A DNA stretch of 64,000 bases from Schaalia odontolytica (GCF_002847525.1 NZ_PKKM01000004.1:62001-126000); one strand, 5' to 3'. Counted from the stretch's first letter, positions 1-9,325 are shown. The notes: generated from the letters alone by a model not told the origin. Numbers and translations are program-made.

Positions 1-465
1 CATCGTCGCGCCGTGCTTGGCGGTCAGCAGCGACGTGATCTGTCGCAGCGCGTTCTTGGAGATGCCGTACAGCGAGGCGGGGTTGCACGGGGAGTTTTCG
101 TCGATGGCGCCCTCCCAGTAGCCGACCTCGTGCATGGAACCCATGACGGCCAGGTGGGTGCAGCCGCCCTCGAGGAGGTTCTCGATGAAGCGGTAGTGCG
201 CAGGCAGGTCCTCGATGTGGGCCGGCGAGTTGTGCACGAAGCCGTCGCGCCACGCGAGGTGCAGGACCACGTCCGGGCGTCCGAGCTGGTCGTAAATATC
301 AGCGTCACCGCTGAAAATCTGGGTGTCGATGCGGCGCGCGCGCTCGTCGACACCGTCGAGGCGGAAGTCCACGACACTGACGTCGAGGCCGCGCTCCAGC
401 AGGGCGTGAACAATGTGGCGGCCAATGTAGCCACCGGCTCCGGTAACGAGGACAGTCTTCACCAT
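1..465 (-). CDS. NAD(P)-dependent epimerase/dehydratase, SDR family (C-terminus beyond window)
   Basis: The reading frame is open from the ATG at 465-463 to the window edge (155 codons), so the protein is cut off. A Rossmann GxxGxxG motif is visible at residues 9-15 (GAGGYIG) and the extended-SDR catalytic pair YxxxK at Tyr133/Lys137 (YGISK). Family members epimerise, dehydrate or reduce nucleotide sugars. The gene follows a minus-strand glycosyltransferase by 104 bp, so a role in making an activated sugar for the surface polymer is likely. The substrate cannot be told from this part. Confidence 0.85.
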   Translation of the reverse strand, partial: MVKTVLVTGAGGYIGRHIVHALLERGLDVSVVDFRLDGVDERARRIDTQIFSGDADIYDQLGRPDVVLHLAWRDGFVHNSPAHIEDLPAHYRFIENLLEGGCTHLAVMGSMHEVGYWEGAIDENSPCNPASLYGISKNALRQITSLLTAKHGATM

Positions 466-569
466 GTCAGCCAGTCTATCAAGGCGTAGGCGCTACGCAG
501 CTCCGCCCCGCGTTGTGTGCCGTGACGCACCCACCGGCCCCGACCTTGTCCACGAGGCCGACTCCCCTA

Positions 570-1559
570 TCATCGGGGACGCTGCGCGGTGCGGTGGCGC
601 AGCGCGCGAGGCAGGGCGAGGAGCCCCTGAAAGACTCCGCGGGCGACCGGCCCCCGTCCGCCCGAGCGCACCGCCCGAGCAATTGAGCGGGTGATGGCGC
701 GTGCAACGACGCCCCAGGGGGCGTGCTGGGCGGCGACGATGATGCGGTTGCGCGCGTTGACCCGCAGGAACATGGGCGAGGACGTGCCCGAGGAGGCAGC
801 GTGCTCGTGGTCAACGACGGCGCCGGCGACGAAGCGCACCTCGTACCCGGCCTCGCGCAGCTTGTAGGACAGGTCGGTGTCCTCGTAGTACATGAACAGG
901 TCGGTGCGTACTCCCCCGACGGCTCGCCACGCGTCGGCGTCGATCGCGCAGGCGCCGCCGCACAGGCCGAAGACCTCGGGCGCGGGCATCGGGGAGTCAG
1001 CGGGGTCCAGCCAGGAACGGTCATAGCCGTTGCCGGCGTGATCGACCTCGTTGCCGGTGGAGTTGATGAGTACCTGCCCGCCGCTATCTCCGTCGGCGAC
1101 GCGCGTCCAGCGGCTGCCGTCGCGGGCGACGAGGAACTGCGTGTCGGAGGGGGTGGAGGGACGCCAGGTGCCGGTCAGGAGGATGAGCGCGGTCGTAGCA
1201 CCCACGGCCTCGCTCAGGGGCGCCAGGAGCGCGTCGAGGAATCCGTCGCGCACGGTCGCGTCGTTGTTGAGCAGGACGACGGCATCCTCGCTCAGGCCGG
1301 CCGCTCCTGCCATGACACCGGCGCCGAAGCCGTCGTTCGTCCCGGCGTTGACGAGGGAGACGCGCGCGGGATCGGCAGCGCCGCGCAGCTCGTCAAGCCC
1401 CTCGCGCAGGACGATGAGCGAGTCGTCGTCGGATCCATTGTCGACAACGACGAGGTGGTCCCCCTCCCCCATCTGCGGGGCGATGGAGTGGGCGGCGCGC
1501 AGGGTGAGCGGCGCGTTCTTCCAGTTGACGAGGATGACCCTCGCGCTGCGCGCCCTCAT
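570..1559 (-). CDS. Glycosyltransferase family 2, rhamnosyltransferase (WbbL)-like
   Basis: A 329-aa GT-A enzyme that should transfer a sugar from a nucleotide donor onto a lipid-linked or polymer acceptor at the inner membrane face. Visible motifs are the donor-binding DNGSDD at residues 40-45, a metal-binding-type NND at 98-100, and a C-terminal YEDTDLSYKLR block that is typical of WbbL/RfbF-type rhamnosyltransferases. I chose the start at 1559 because it overlaps the stop of the upstream GT4 gene in an ATGA arrangement; the frame stays open further upstream but only as antisense-type sequence. Rhamnose as the donor sugar is inferred from family resemblance. Confidence 0.85.
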   Translation of the reverse strand: MRARSARVILVNWKNAPLTLRAAHSIAPQMGEGDHLVVVDNGSDDDSLIVLREGLDELRGAADPARVSLVNAGTNDGFGAGVMAGAAGLSEDAVVLLNNDATVRDGFLDALLAPLSEAVGATTALILLTGTWRPSTPSDTQFLVARDGSRWTRVADGDSGGQVLINSTGNEVDHAGNGYDRSWLDPADSPMPAPEVFGLCGGACAIDADAWRAVGGVRTDLFMYYEDTDLSYKLREAGYEVRFVAGAVVDHEHAASSGTSSPMFLRVNARNRIIVAAQHAPWGVVARAITRSIARAVRSGGRGPVARGVFQGLLALPRALRHRTAQRPR

Positions 1560-2671
1560 TGGCCACCCGCCAGGGACGCGTAGATGGCGGCGTGCGCGGC
1601 GGCGGAGGCCTCCCACGTGTAGTCGCGGGCACGCTCGATGCCGGCGGCGGCGAGGCGGTCGTGCTCGCTTCCGGCGGCGGCCTCGAGGGCCTCGGCGAGG
1701 GCCGAGGCGTCGGTGGCCGGCACGAGGAGACCGGCATCTGCGCCCGTAATCTCCGCCATGCAGGTGTCCGCACTGGTCACGACGGGAGTTCCGTGCGCCA
1801 TGGCCTCGAGGACGGGCAGGCCGAAGCCCTCCCAGATCGAGGGGAAGGTGAAGACTCGGGCGCCGGCATACGCGCACGCCAGGTCGGTGTCGTCCAGGCG
1901 TCCGAGGACGTGGACACGCTCGGGCGGCAGCGGCGCGTCGGTGGGGTCCGATCCCCATCCGGCGGGTCCCACGAGGACGAGGTCGAGGTCGGTCCCGCGC
2001 ATCTGCTCGTAGGCCGCCAGCAGGGTGGGGAGGTTCTTGCGGGGCTCTCGGGTGCCCACCCACAGGATGTAGGGGCGGGACAGGCCGTGGCGCGCGCGAA
2101 ACTCGTCGACCTGCACATCGGTGACGGGGGTGTGGCTCAGGCCGTGCGGGATGACGGTGATGCGCGAGGCGTCTAGGCCTGCCTCGATGCAGTCGTCGGC
2201 GGTGGCTTGCGAGGGCACGATGATCGCGTCGGCGCGCTTCCTCGTGATCTCGAGGGCGCGGTGGAAGTACGCGGATCCGTGGGCCGTGAAGTGGTCGGGG
2301 TCGCGCAGGAAGGCGACGTCGTGGACGGTGACAGCCAGGGGGCGCGAGGTCGGCGGAATCGCCCAGGTGGTCGCGTGCACGACGTGCGCTCCCCCGCCCG
2401 ATCCGACGCCGAGCATCCGATCCACGCTGGGGGTACCCAGCCGATCCCAGGCGGCGTACAGCGCGCGGCGCGGCAGCGCCGAGTTGAGCACGGGGATGGT
2501 CAGGCCCACCTCGTCAGGGGTGGGTTCGTCCTTGCTGCGGCGCGCGGCAATACCGATAGCGCGCACGTCCTGGTCTGCCAGGCGGGCTGCGACCTCGACG
2601 ATGTACCGGCCGGACCCTCCGGGCACCGGCTGCCACATTTGCTCGACGACCATTCCAACGTTGACGCTCAT
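1556..2671 (-). CDS. Glycosyltransferase family 4
   Basis: A 371-aa GT-B retaining glycosyltransferase. The N-terminal acceptor domain carries a glycine-rich GGSGRYI loop near residue 18, and the C-terminal donor domain has the EX7E-type signature EGFGLPVLE. The start at 2671 gives the usual beginning MSVNVGMVVEQ; the longer open frame upstream has no supporting ribosome binding site. The gene is translationally coupled to the GT2 gene downstream (4-bp overlap) and diverges from the GT4 gene at 2771, leaving a 99-bp shared promoter region. Donor and acceptor are unknown. Confidence 0.87.
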   Translation of the reverse strand: MSVNVGMVVEQMWQPVPGGSGRYIVEVAARLADQDVRAIGIAARRSKDEPTPDEVGLTIPVLNSALPRRALYAAWDRLGTPSVDRMLGVGSGGGAHVVHATTWAIPPTSRPLAVTVHDVAFLRDPDHFTAHGSAYFHRALEITRKRADAIIVPSQATADDCIEAGLDASRITVIPHGLSHTPVTDVQVDEFRARHGLSRPYILWVGTREPRKNLPTLLAAYEQMRGTDLDLVLVGPAGWGSDPTDAPLPPERVHVLGRLDDTDLACAYAGARVFTFPSIWEGFGLPVLEAMAHGTPVVTSADTCMAEITGADAGLLVPATDASALAEALEAAAGSEHDRLAAAGIERARDYTWEASAAAHAAIYASLAGGQ

Positions 2672-2770
2672 GTGTCCAGGGTAGTTCACGGGCGCGCGGG
2701 GGCGGTAACAAAAGTATGAGCAGCCGCAAAATGGCATACGATAAGGGGAATAGTTGTTGCTCCCGACCCA
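2672..2770. promoter_or_regulatory. Divergent promoter region between two GT4 genes
   Basis: This 99-bp gap separates oppositely transcribed glycosyltransferase genes and must hold both promoters. On the plus strand a TACGAT hexamer near 2738 is a plausible -10 element. No clear inverted repeat was seen. The assignment rests on gene arrangement. Confidence 0.4.
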
Positions 2771-3934
2771 ATGGGGATGATCGTGGCCTACTCCGTTTCT
2801 CACTCGCATCCAATCCGCGTCCTGCTGGACGGCACCGCGATCCCCGCAGACCTGGGCGGCGTCGGCCGCTACGTGGATGACCTGGTGCCGGAGCTGGTCG
2901 AGCAGGGCGTGGACCTGACGATGGCTGTCCAGGAGCGCGACGCCGAGCACTTCGCGACACGCCTGCCCTCTGCGCGCATCATCCCGATTGCGCAGCGCTT
3001 CGAGTCCCGTCCCGCGCGCATGGCATGGGAGCAGACGGGCCTGCCCAAGCTCATCCGCAAGGTACGCCCCGACGTCCTGCACTCCCCTCACTACACGTCC
3101 CCGCAGTTCCCGGGCGTTCCGGTCGTTATCACGCTGCACGACGCGACGTTCTTCTCGCACCCGCAGGCGCACTCGCGTCTCAAGCAGCGCTTCTTCACCG
3201 CGGCGATCCGCCGCGCGATCCGCCGGGCGGACGCCCTCGTGGTGCCCTCTCTGGCCACACGCGACGAGACGATCAAGTACGCGGGCGGGGACCCCTCGCA
3301 GTTCTACGTGGCCTACCACGGCGTGGATCGCTCGATCTTCCACCCGGTCTCCGACGCCGAGCGCGAACGCGTCAAGGCCTCCCTGGGCTTGGAGGGCCGC
3401 GACTACATCGGTTTCCTGGGCACGCTGGAGCCCCGTAAGAACGTGCCGAACCTGGTGCGCGGATGGGTGAAGGCTGTCTCGGACCGTCCGAATCCGCCGG
3501 CCCTCGTGCTGGCCGGTGGCAAGGGGTGGGACGAGGACATCGACCCGGCCCTGGCCTCGGTTCCCGAACACCTGACGGTCCTGCGCCCCGGCTACCTGCC
3601 CCTCGAGGATCTGCCCGGTTTCCTGTCGGGCTGCCTCATTTTGGCCTACCCCTCGATCGCGGAGGGCTTCGGCCTGCCGGTCCTGGAGGCGATGAGCTGC
3701 GGTGCCGCGACGCTGACGACTCGACTGACCTCCCTGCCCGAGGTCGGCGGCGACGCCGTCGCCTACTGCGACATCGACCCGGACTCCATTGCCTCGGCCC
3801 TGACGGAGCTGCTGGACGACCCGGCTCGCCGCGAGGCGCTCGGGGCCGCCGCGATTCCGCGCGCCGACGAGTTCACGTGGGCCCGCGCCGCTTCCGTCCA
3901 CATCGAGGCATTCCGCGCCGCTGCCCGTTCCTGA
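2771..3934 (+). CDS. Glycosyltransferase family 4
   Basis: A 387-aa GT-B glycosyltransferase. It has the N-terminal loop GGVGRY around residue 27 and the C-terminal donor-site signature EGFGLPVLE followed by a Cys-Gly-Ala turn. It resembles the divergent GT4 at 1556-2671 in layout, suggesting successive sugar additions in one pathway. An alternative ATG two codons downstream (2777) is equally possible. The gene begins a plus-strand run that continues into the DUF2142 membrane protein (28-bp gap). The sugar specificity is not visible. Confidence 0.87.
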   Translation: MGMIVAYSVSHSHPIRVLLDGTAIPADLGGVGRYVDDLVPELVEQGVDLTMAVQERDAEHFATRLPSARIIPIAQRFESRPARMAWEQTGLPKLIRKVRPDVLHSPHYTSPQFPGVPVVITLHDATFFSHPQAHSRLKQRFFTAAIRRAIRRADALVVPSLATRDETIKYAGGDPSQFYVAYHGVDRSIFHPVSDAERERVKASLGLEGRDYIGFLGTLEPRKNVPNLVRGWVKAVSDRPNPPALVLAGGKGWDEDIDPALASVPEHLTVLRPGYLPLEDLPGFLSGCLILAYPSIAEGFGLPVLEAMSCGAATLTTRLTSLPEVGGDAVAYCDIDPDSIASALTELLDDPARREALGAAAIPRADEFTWARAASVHIEAFRAAARS

Positions 3935-3962
3935 GTCGACCGCACCCGAAGGAGGCCGCCGC

Positions 3963-5516
3963 ATGCCCACGTCAGCGTCGCAGCGCCGCACGTTTGTCGC
4001 CGCGCTCATCCTTGTCGCCGCGGCGATTGTGGCCTCGCTGGCGTGGGTCGTGGCATCCCCTGTCGGTTCTTCCCCGGACGAGGACTTCCACGTTGGCTCC
4101 ATGTGGTGCCCTCCCCCGGTGGACGAGACCGGCTGCCAGATTTCCACCAAAGACGGCGAGAAGGCCGTCATGGTGCCACAGTCATTGGCCAAGGAATACG
4201 TCACCTGCTACGCCTTCGACCACAATAATTCCGCGCAGTGCGCCCTCAACGCCTCGGACGAGGAGCTGGCGCCGACACTGCGCTGGGACGACGGGAACTA
4301 CCCGTGGGGCTACTACCAGTTCGCCCACCTCTTCGTTCAGCACTCGACGAGCCACGCGGTGCTGGCGCTGCGAACGGTGAACACGCTGCTGGCGATCGGT
4401 CTGATCGGCGCGATCATCGCTCTGGCTGATTCGGGTCTCAAGCGCGCGATCAGCGTCGCCGTGACGGTCGCGTGGCTGCCGATGGGCTTCTACTTCGTCG
4501 CCGGCATGAACCCGTCGTCGTGGGCGATGACGGGAACCTTTGTGTTCGCGGCCGGCCTGCTGGCGGCCACGCGCTCGGTGGGGGCGCACCGGGTGGGCCT
4601 GATCGCCTGCGCTGTGGCAGGCGCAGTCATGGCCTGCACGTCGCGCGGTGACAGCGCCTTCTTCCTCTTCGTCATCACGGTCGCCCTGGCCTTCGCGGTG
4701 CCGCTGAGTAAGCGCATCATTCCCGAGGCCATGGTGGCCTGCGCGGCATCGGTGATCGGCGTGCGAGTGATGTCCTCGACGAACGTTTCAGCAAACCTGG
4801 CGACGGCGCAGGAGGGTGTCGTGACCGCAGGTCGGCGCGAGATTCTCATGCAGAACCTGGATGCACTGCCCAACTACCTGCGTGGCTTCGTCGGCCATTT
4901 GCTGGGGCCGGGGTGGAACGATGTGTCCTACCAGGGCACCGTGTCCTACGGCGCCTCCGTCGTGGTCGTCGCGGTCCTGTGCTGGTCGCTGCGCTCACTG
5001 TCCTGGCGCAAGGCCCTGTCGGCGATCACGGTGGCCGGCGCAATTACGGGTGTTCCCGTGGTGATTGGCCTGCGCGGACACTTCAACAACGTCCTCACCT
5101 ACCAGCCGCGCTACATGCTGCCGCTGTTCGCGGTATTTCTCCTCATGCTTCTGGCTCCCTCCCCCGCCCGCGCGGACGAGGCGGGGTGGCGCGTGGGCAG
5201 CGAGGAATTCCGCCTCCCCACCAGCATCACCGGGCGCGTAGGCACGGGCCTCGTGGCGGCGCTGTGGGCACTCACCAACGCCCGGGCTCTCTACCTCGTC
5301 ATCGAGCGCTACGCGTTCGGGCGCACGGCTCACGCAATGCCCATCGACCTGTCGACGCGCAACCTGAGCGCCGGGAACGAGTGGTGGTGGCCAACGGCTC
5401 CGATCGGCCCAATGGCCGCATGGATCCTTGGTTCTGTCGCTGGCGCAATCGCGATTGGCCTAGCCGTTGTCCTATGGCAACGCTCCCCCGAAAAGACGCC
5501 CGAGCCTCGCCGATAG
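3963..5516 (+). CDS. DUF2142 family polytopic membrane protein
   Basis: A 517-aa integral membrane protein. The first membrane segment lies at about residues 10-31, followed by the conserved extracytoplasmic S-P-D-E-D-F-H motif, which matches the PPDE-H signature of DUF2142. Many hydrophobic helices follow. DUF2142 proteins sit in polysaccharide loci and resemble GT-C lipid-linked sugar transferases, so transfer of a polyprenyl-phosphate sugar outside the membrane is possible, but no activity is established for this family. A GGAGGCCGCC ribosome binding site lies just before the ATG. Confidence 0.8.
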   Translation: MPTSASQRRTFVAALILVAAAIVASLAWVVASPVGSSPDEDFHVGSMWCPPPVDETGCQISTKDGEKAVMVPQSLAKEYVTCYAFDHNNSAQCALNASDEELAPTLRWDDGNYPWGYYQFAHLFVQHSTSHAVLALRTVNTLLAIGLIGAIIALADSGLKRAISVAVTVAWLPMGFYFVAGMNPSSWAMTGTFVFAAGLLAATRSVGAHRVGLIACAVAGAVMACTSRGDSAFFLFVITVALAFAVPLSKRIIPEAMVACAASVIGVRVMSSTNVSANLATAQEGVVTAGRREILMQNLDALPNYLRGFVGHLLGPGWNDVSYQGTVSYGASVVVVAVLCWSLRSLSWRKALSAITVAGAITGVPVVIGLRGHFNNVLTYQPRYMLPLFAVFLLMLLAPSPARADEAGWRVGSEEFRLPTSITGRVGTGLVAALWALTNARALYLVIERYAFGRTAHAMPIDLSTRNLSAGNEWWWPTAPIGPMAAWILGSVAGAIAIGLAVVLWQRSPEKTPEPRR

Positions 5517-5535
5517 ACACTTCACACCGAAACTG

Positions 5536-5579
5536 TTCACAAATCAACTCAATAGTGCTACGCTCGAACATGTAGCACT
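5536..5579 (+). promoter_or_regulatory. Promoter with overlapping inverted repeat ahead of the lic genes
   Basis: TTCACA (about 5536) and TACGCT (about 5559) are spaced 17 bp apart and look like -35 and -10 boxes. They overlap an inverted repeat, AGTGCTAC (5554-5561) and GTAGCACT (5572-5579). The repeat spans the expected transcription start, a position suited to a repressor. The downstream protein begins with a winged helix, so autoregulation is conceivable but untested. Confidence 0.45.
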
Positions 5580-5610
5580 TAGGTGACCTCCGTGAACGAA
5601 AGGTGATCGC

Positions 5611-7440
5611 ATGCCCACGACCAACGTCGGCACGCTCAGCGAGCCCCAATTCAACGTCCTGACCGCCCTGGCGAAGGCCGACGCTCCCCTCACGCAGCGG
5701 GCGCTGTCGGAGGCCACCGGCATGAGCCTGGGGCGCGTCAACACCGCCACCCGCGAATGCGAGGCCGCCGGCTACATCGACGAGCGCGCCATCACCGACG
5801 CGGGCCGCGAGGCCCTCGAGCCCTACCGCGTCACGGGCGCCGTCATCATGGCCGCAGGCCTGTCCTCGCGCTTCGCCCCCATCAGCTACGAGCGCCCCAA
5901 GGGAACGCTCAAGGTGCGCGGCGAGATCCTCGTCGAGCGTCAGATCCGCCAGCTCCACGAAGCCGGCATCACGAACATCGCACTGATCGTTGGTTACAAG
6001 AAGGAATACTTCTTCTACCTGGCCGACAAGTACGGCGTCGACATCGTTGTCAACCGCGAATACGCCACCCGCAACAACAACGGCTCCCTCTGGCTCGTCA
6101 AGGACCGCCTCGACAACACCTACGTGTGCTCTTCGGACGACTACTTCACGACCAACCCCTTCGAGCCCTACGTCTACAAGGCCTACTACTCGGCGAACTA
6201 CGTTGAGGGTCCCACCGATGAGTGGTGCATCAAGACGGGTCCGGGCGACCGCATCACGGGCGCGACCGTGGGTGGCGCCGACGCGTGGGTCATGCTCGGC
6301 CACGTCTACTTCGACCGCGTTTTCTCCGCGACATTCCGCGAGATCCTCGAACAGGTCTATCACCTGCCCGAGACTGTCTCGAAGCTGTGGGAGTCCATCT
6401 ACCTGGACCACATCAAGTCGTTCGACATGGTGATCCGCCGCTACCCGGACGGGGTCATTCACGAGTTCGATTCGGTCGACGAGCTGCGCAGCTTCGACCC
6501 CCTGTTCATGGAGAACGTGGATTCGGAGGTCTTCGACCACATTGTGGCCACCCTGGGCTGTCAGAAGTCGGACATCCGCGACTTCTACCCGCTCAAGCAG
6601 GGCATCACGAACCTGTCGTGCCACTTCACGGTGGGCGACGAGGAGTACGTGTATCGCCACCCGGGCATCGGCACGGAGAAGATCGTGGACCGCAGCGCGG
6701 AGTTCGCCGGCCTGCGCCTGGCCGCAGAGCTCGGCATCGACGACACCTTCCTCACGGGTGACCCCGCAGCGGGCTGGAAGATCTCGCGCTTCGTGCGCGA
6801 CGTGCGCAACCTGGACGTCACCCGCCCCGAGGAGCTCAAGGCGGCCATGGAGATGGACCGCGCTCTGCACACCTCCGGTCGCGTGCTGGACCGCTCCTTC
6901 GACTTTGTCACCGAAGGCTTGCGCTACGAGGGCCTCCTCAAGGCCTTCGGCCCCATCGACGTGCCCGGATACTTTGAGCTGCGCGACAAGGTCCTGCGCC
7001 TGAAGGCCTTCGCTGACGCGGATGGCTTCGATAAAGTCCCCTCGCACAACGACTTCTTCCCGCCGAACTTCCTGGTGGATAAGGACGGAAAGATCAGCCT
7101 CATCGACTGGGAGTACGCAGGCATGTCGGACATGGCCGCCGACTTCGGCACGATGACCGTGTGCACGGCGGAGATGACCCGCGAGCGCGCGGCCGCCGCC
7201 CTGGAGTACTACCTGGGCCACGCCCCCTCCGAGCGCGAGGCGCGCCACTTCTTCGCCTACGAGGTGTTCGCCGGCTGGTGCTGGTACCTGTGGGCGCTGG
7301 TCAAGGAGGCCGAAGGCGACGACGTCGGCGAATGGCTCTACATCTACTACTCGCACGCGACACGCACGCTCGATTCCCTGCTCGCAGCCTACGAGGCCGC
7401 CTCGAGCACTCAGATCTCCACGGAAGGTGAACTGGCATGA
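5611..7440 (+). CDS. licCA: Winged-helix / phosphocholine cytidylyltransferase / choline kinase fusion (LicC-LicA type)
   Basis: A 609-aa three-part protein. Residues about 8-68 form a MarR-like winged helix (LTQRALSEATGMSLGRVN). Residues about 75-310 are a nucleotidyltransferase with the MAAGLSSRF loop and PKG lysine, as in LicC, which makes CDP-choline. Residues about 325-600 are a LicA-type choline kinase with the catalytic HND (His479) and Mg-binding DWE (Asp499) motifs. One polypeptide would therefore phosphorylate choline and activate it with CTP. It starts a run with the LicB-like transporter (ATGA overlap) and two LicD enzymes. The HTH part may sense choline or CDP-choline, which is inference. 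Confidence 0.88.
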   Translation: MPTTNVGTLSEPQFNVLTALAKADAPLTQRALSEATGMSLGRVNTATRECEAAGYIDERAITDAGREALEPYRVTGAVIMAAGLSSRFAPISYERPKGTLKVRGEILVERQIRQLHEAGITNIALIVGYKKEYFFYLADKYGVDIVVNREYATRNNNGSLWLVKDRLDNTYVCSSDDYFTTNPFEPYVYKAYYSANYVEGPTDEWCIKTGPGDRITGATVGGADAWVMLGHVYFDRVFSATFREILEQVYHLPETVSKLWESIYLDHIKSFDMVIRRYPDGVIHEFDSVDELRSFDPLFMENVDSEVFDHIVATLGCQKSDIRDFYPLKQGITNLSCHFTVGDEEYVYRHPGIGTEKIVDRSAEFAGLRLAAELGIDDTFLTGDPAAGWKISRFVRDVRNLDVTRPEELKAAMEMDRALHTSGRVLDRSFDFVTEGLRYEGLLKAFGPIDVPGYFELRDKVLRLKAFADADGFDKVPSHNDFFPPNFLVDKDGKISLIDWEYAGMSDMAADFGTMTVCTAEMTRERAAAALEYYLGHAPSEREARHFFAYEVFAGWCWYLWALVKEAEGDDVGEWLYIYYSHATRTLDSLLAAYEAASSTQISTEGELA

Positions 7441-8405
7441 AAACTCAGCACGGAGGCAAGCGCTACGGCTTCTTCTCGGGCGTCCTGTGGGGCCTCGACA
7501 CGGTCGTGCTGGCGATCGCACTGGCCATGATCCCATTTGCCGACTTCGGCCAGTCGGCGCTCGCCGGCGCGGTCCTGCACGACGTCGCGTGCGCCGTGAT
7601 TCTGCTCGTGTACATGGCGGTTCGTGGTCGTCTGAAGGACACCTGGGCGGCGCTGCGCACGCGCCCGGGCAAGTCGGTGATTGCGGCGGCTCTGCTGGGC
7701 GGCCCGATCGGCATGAGCGGTTACCTGATCGCTATCGACAACATCGGCCCTGGCCTGACCGCGATCATCTCGACATTCTACCCGGCGCTCGGCACCCTGT
7801 TGGCTTTCATCCTCTTGAAGGAGCGCATGGCGCCCCGCCAGATCGCAGCGCTCCTGGTCGCCCTCGCGGCCATCGTCGCGACGGGTTGGTCGGCGACGTC
7901 GGAGCCGATCGAGGGCGGCAATGCGGTGCTCGGCGTGATCGGCGCGCTGGCCTGCGTGATTGGCTGGGGTTCCGAGGCCGTGATCCTCACGTGGGGCATG
8001 CGCGACGAGGCCGTGGATAACGAGGTGGCCCTCCAGATCCGCGAGACGACCTCGGCGGTCGTGTACCTGTTCATCGTGGCCCCCATCGCCGGCGTCTTTG
8101 GCTTCACGCTGCACTCGCTGGCTCACCTGTCGGCGGGCGTCGTGGCGCTGGCCGGCTTGGCGGGCACTGCCTCGTATCTCTTCTACTACAAGGCCCTGTC
8201 GGCGATCGGTGCGTCGCGCGGCATGGCCCTGAACATCTCCTACTCGGCGTGGGCGATCATCTTCGCTCTCGTCCTGCAGGGCACGGTGCCCACGGCCACC
8301 CAGGTGGTGTGCTGCGTCGTGATCCTCGTGGGCACGGTCCTGGCGGCCACGTCCAACTGGGGTGACCTGCTTCCCAGGCGCGCGGAGAAGGTCAGCGGCC
8401 AGTAG
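7437..8405 (+). CDS. licB: EamA/DMT-superfamily transporter, LicB-like choline permease
   Basis: A 322-aa membrane protein with about ten hydrophobic segments in two EamA-type halves (first half to about residue 150, second from about 165 to 310). LicB proteins import choline for phosphocholine decoration, and the ATGA overlap with the choline kinase fusion supports that substrate. Other EamA transporters move amino acids or metabolites, so the choline assignment depends on context. Confidence 0.82.
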   Translation: MKTQHGGKRYGFFSGVLWGLDTVVLAIALAMIPFADFGQSALAGAVLHDVACAVILLVYMAVRGRLKDTWAALRTRPGKSVIAAALLGGPIGMSGYLIAIDNIGPGLTAIISTFYPALGTLLAFILLKERMAPRQIAALLVALAAIVATGWSATSEPIEGGNAVLGVIGALACVIGWGSEAVILTWGMRDEAVDNEVALQIRETTSAVVYLFIVAPIAGVFGFTLHSLAHLSAGVVALAGLAGTASYLFYYKALSAIGASRGMALNISYSAWAIIFALVLQGTVPTATQVVCCVVILVGTVLAATSNWGDLLPRRAEKVSGQ

Positions 8406-8418
8406 CCGTGAGACAATG

Positions 8419-8446
8419 GCGGGTGGGCGCGCACGCGCCCACCCGC
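8419..8446 (+). terminator. Intercistronic GC hairpin between licB-like and licD genes
   Basis: GCGGGTGGGCGC (8419-8430) and GCGCCCACCCGC (8435-8446) form a perfect 12-bp stem with a 4-nt loop inside the 62-bp gap. There is no T-run after it, so it may attenuate or stabilise the transcript rather than terminate it. Confidence 0.5.
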
Positions 8447-8467
8447 TCTGCCATATTCGGAGGACTG

Positions 8468-9325
8468 ATGACGACACCCGATTACGACCTGCGCAAGGTC
8501 CAGAAGCTCCTGACGCTGATCCTGGCCGAGCTGGACCGGGTGTGCCGACAGATCGGGGTCTCCTATGCGGTCTACGGCGGCACGGCGATCGGCGCGATTC
8601 GCCACGGCGGCTTCGTTCCGTGGGACGATGACATCGACGTGATGATGACGCGCGCAGACTACGAGCGTTTCCTCGTCGAAGCACCCAAGCACATGGATGA
8701 GCGTTTCCGCCTGGATAACACCCGCACGTGCCCGGACTTTCCGTTCATGTTCACGAAGATGGTGATGCCGGGGACGCTTCTCGTCCCGGAGGCGGCGCGC
8801 GATTCGACGTACCGCATGCCGTTCTTCCTCGACATCTTGCCCCTGGATGAGATTCCCGAGGACGAGAAGGCGTTCCGTCAGATGTCGCGCGCCTCGTGGT
8901 GGTGGGGGCGACTCCTCTTCCTGCAGGGCACGCCCCGCCCGTACCTGATCAATCCCCCGGCGTGGAAGAAGGCGCTGATCTATTCGGCGACGACCGCGGC
9001 GCACCTGGGCCTCAAGGCATTCCGTGCCACTCCGCGCAGCCTCCAGGCCCGCTGGGAGAAGGCGGTTCGCCGCTACGAGGGGACTGGTACGGGCGTGTAC
9101 GCCGACTTCACGATGCGCGACCCGCAGAACTGGATCGTTCGCGAGGAGGAGTTTTTCCCGACCCGCGACGTGCCCTTCGAGGACATCACGGTCATGATCC
9201 AGAATGAGTACGACACGCTGTTGCGGCGCGGATACGGCGACTACATGCAGTTGCCGCCGGAGGACAAGCGCTACAACCACGCGCCCGCGTTTATCGACTT
9301 TGGCCCCTACGACTCTCTCCTGTAG
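8468..9325 (+). CDS. licD: LicD family phosphocholine transferase
   Basis: A 285-aa LicD-family protein. The family signature appears at about residues 36-60: YGGTAIGAIRHGG, then FVPWDDDIDV, whose aspartates bind metal. LicD enzymes move phosphocholine from CDP-choline to a sugar in teichoic acid or polysaccharide. The ATG at 8468 is preceded by CGGAGGAC, a good ribosome binding site; the frame is open 20 codons further upstream through the hairpin, which I reject as coding. A second LicD follows after 32 bp. Confidence 0.88.
   Translation: MTTPDYDLRKVQKLLTLILAELDRVCRQIGVSYAVYGGTAIGAIRHGGFVPWDDDIDVMMTRADYERFLVEAPKHMDERFRLDNTRTCPDFPFMFTKMVMPGTLLVPEAARDSTYRMPFFLDILPLDEIPEDEKAFRQMSRASWWWGRLLFLQGTPRPYLINPPAWKKALIYSATTAAHLGLKAFRATPRSLQARWEKAVRRYEGTGTGVYADFTMRDPQNWIVREEEFFPTRDVPFEDITVMIQNEYDTLLRRGYGDYMQLPPEDKRYNHAPAFIDFGPYDSLL

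Noticed and set aside
1559..2063. Upstream extension of the GT2 frame (to 497 aa)
   Set aside because: The added residues are Arg/Pro-rich antisense of the GT4 gene, and the true start overlaps the GT4 stop.
5299..7536. 745-codon minus-strand open frame
   Set aside because: It is antisense to the licCA gene; GC-rich third positions leave the opposite strand open, and it has no family likeness.
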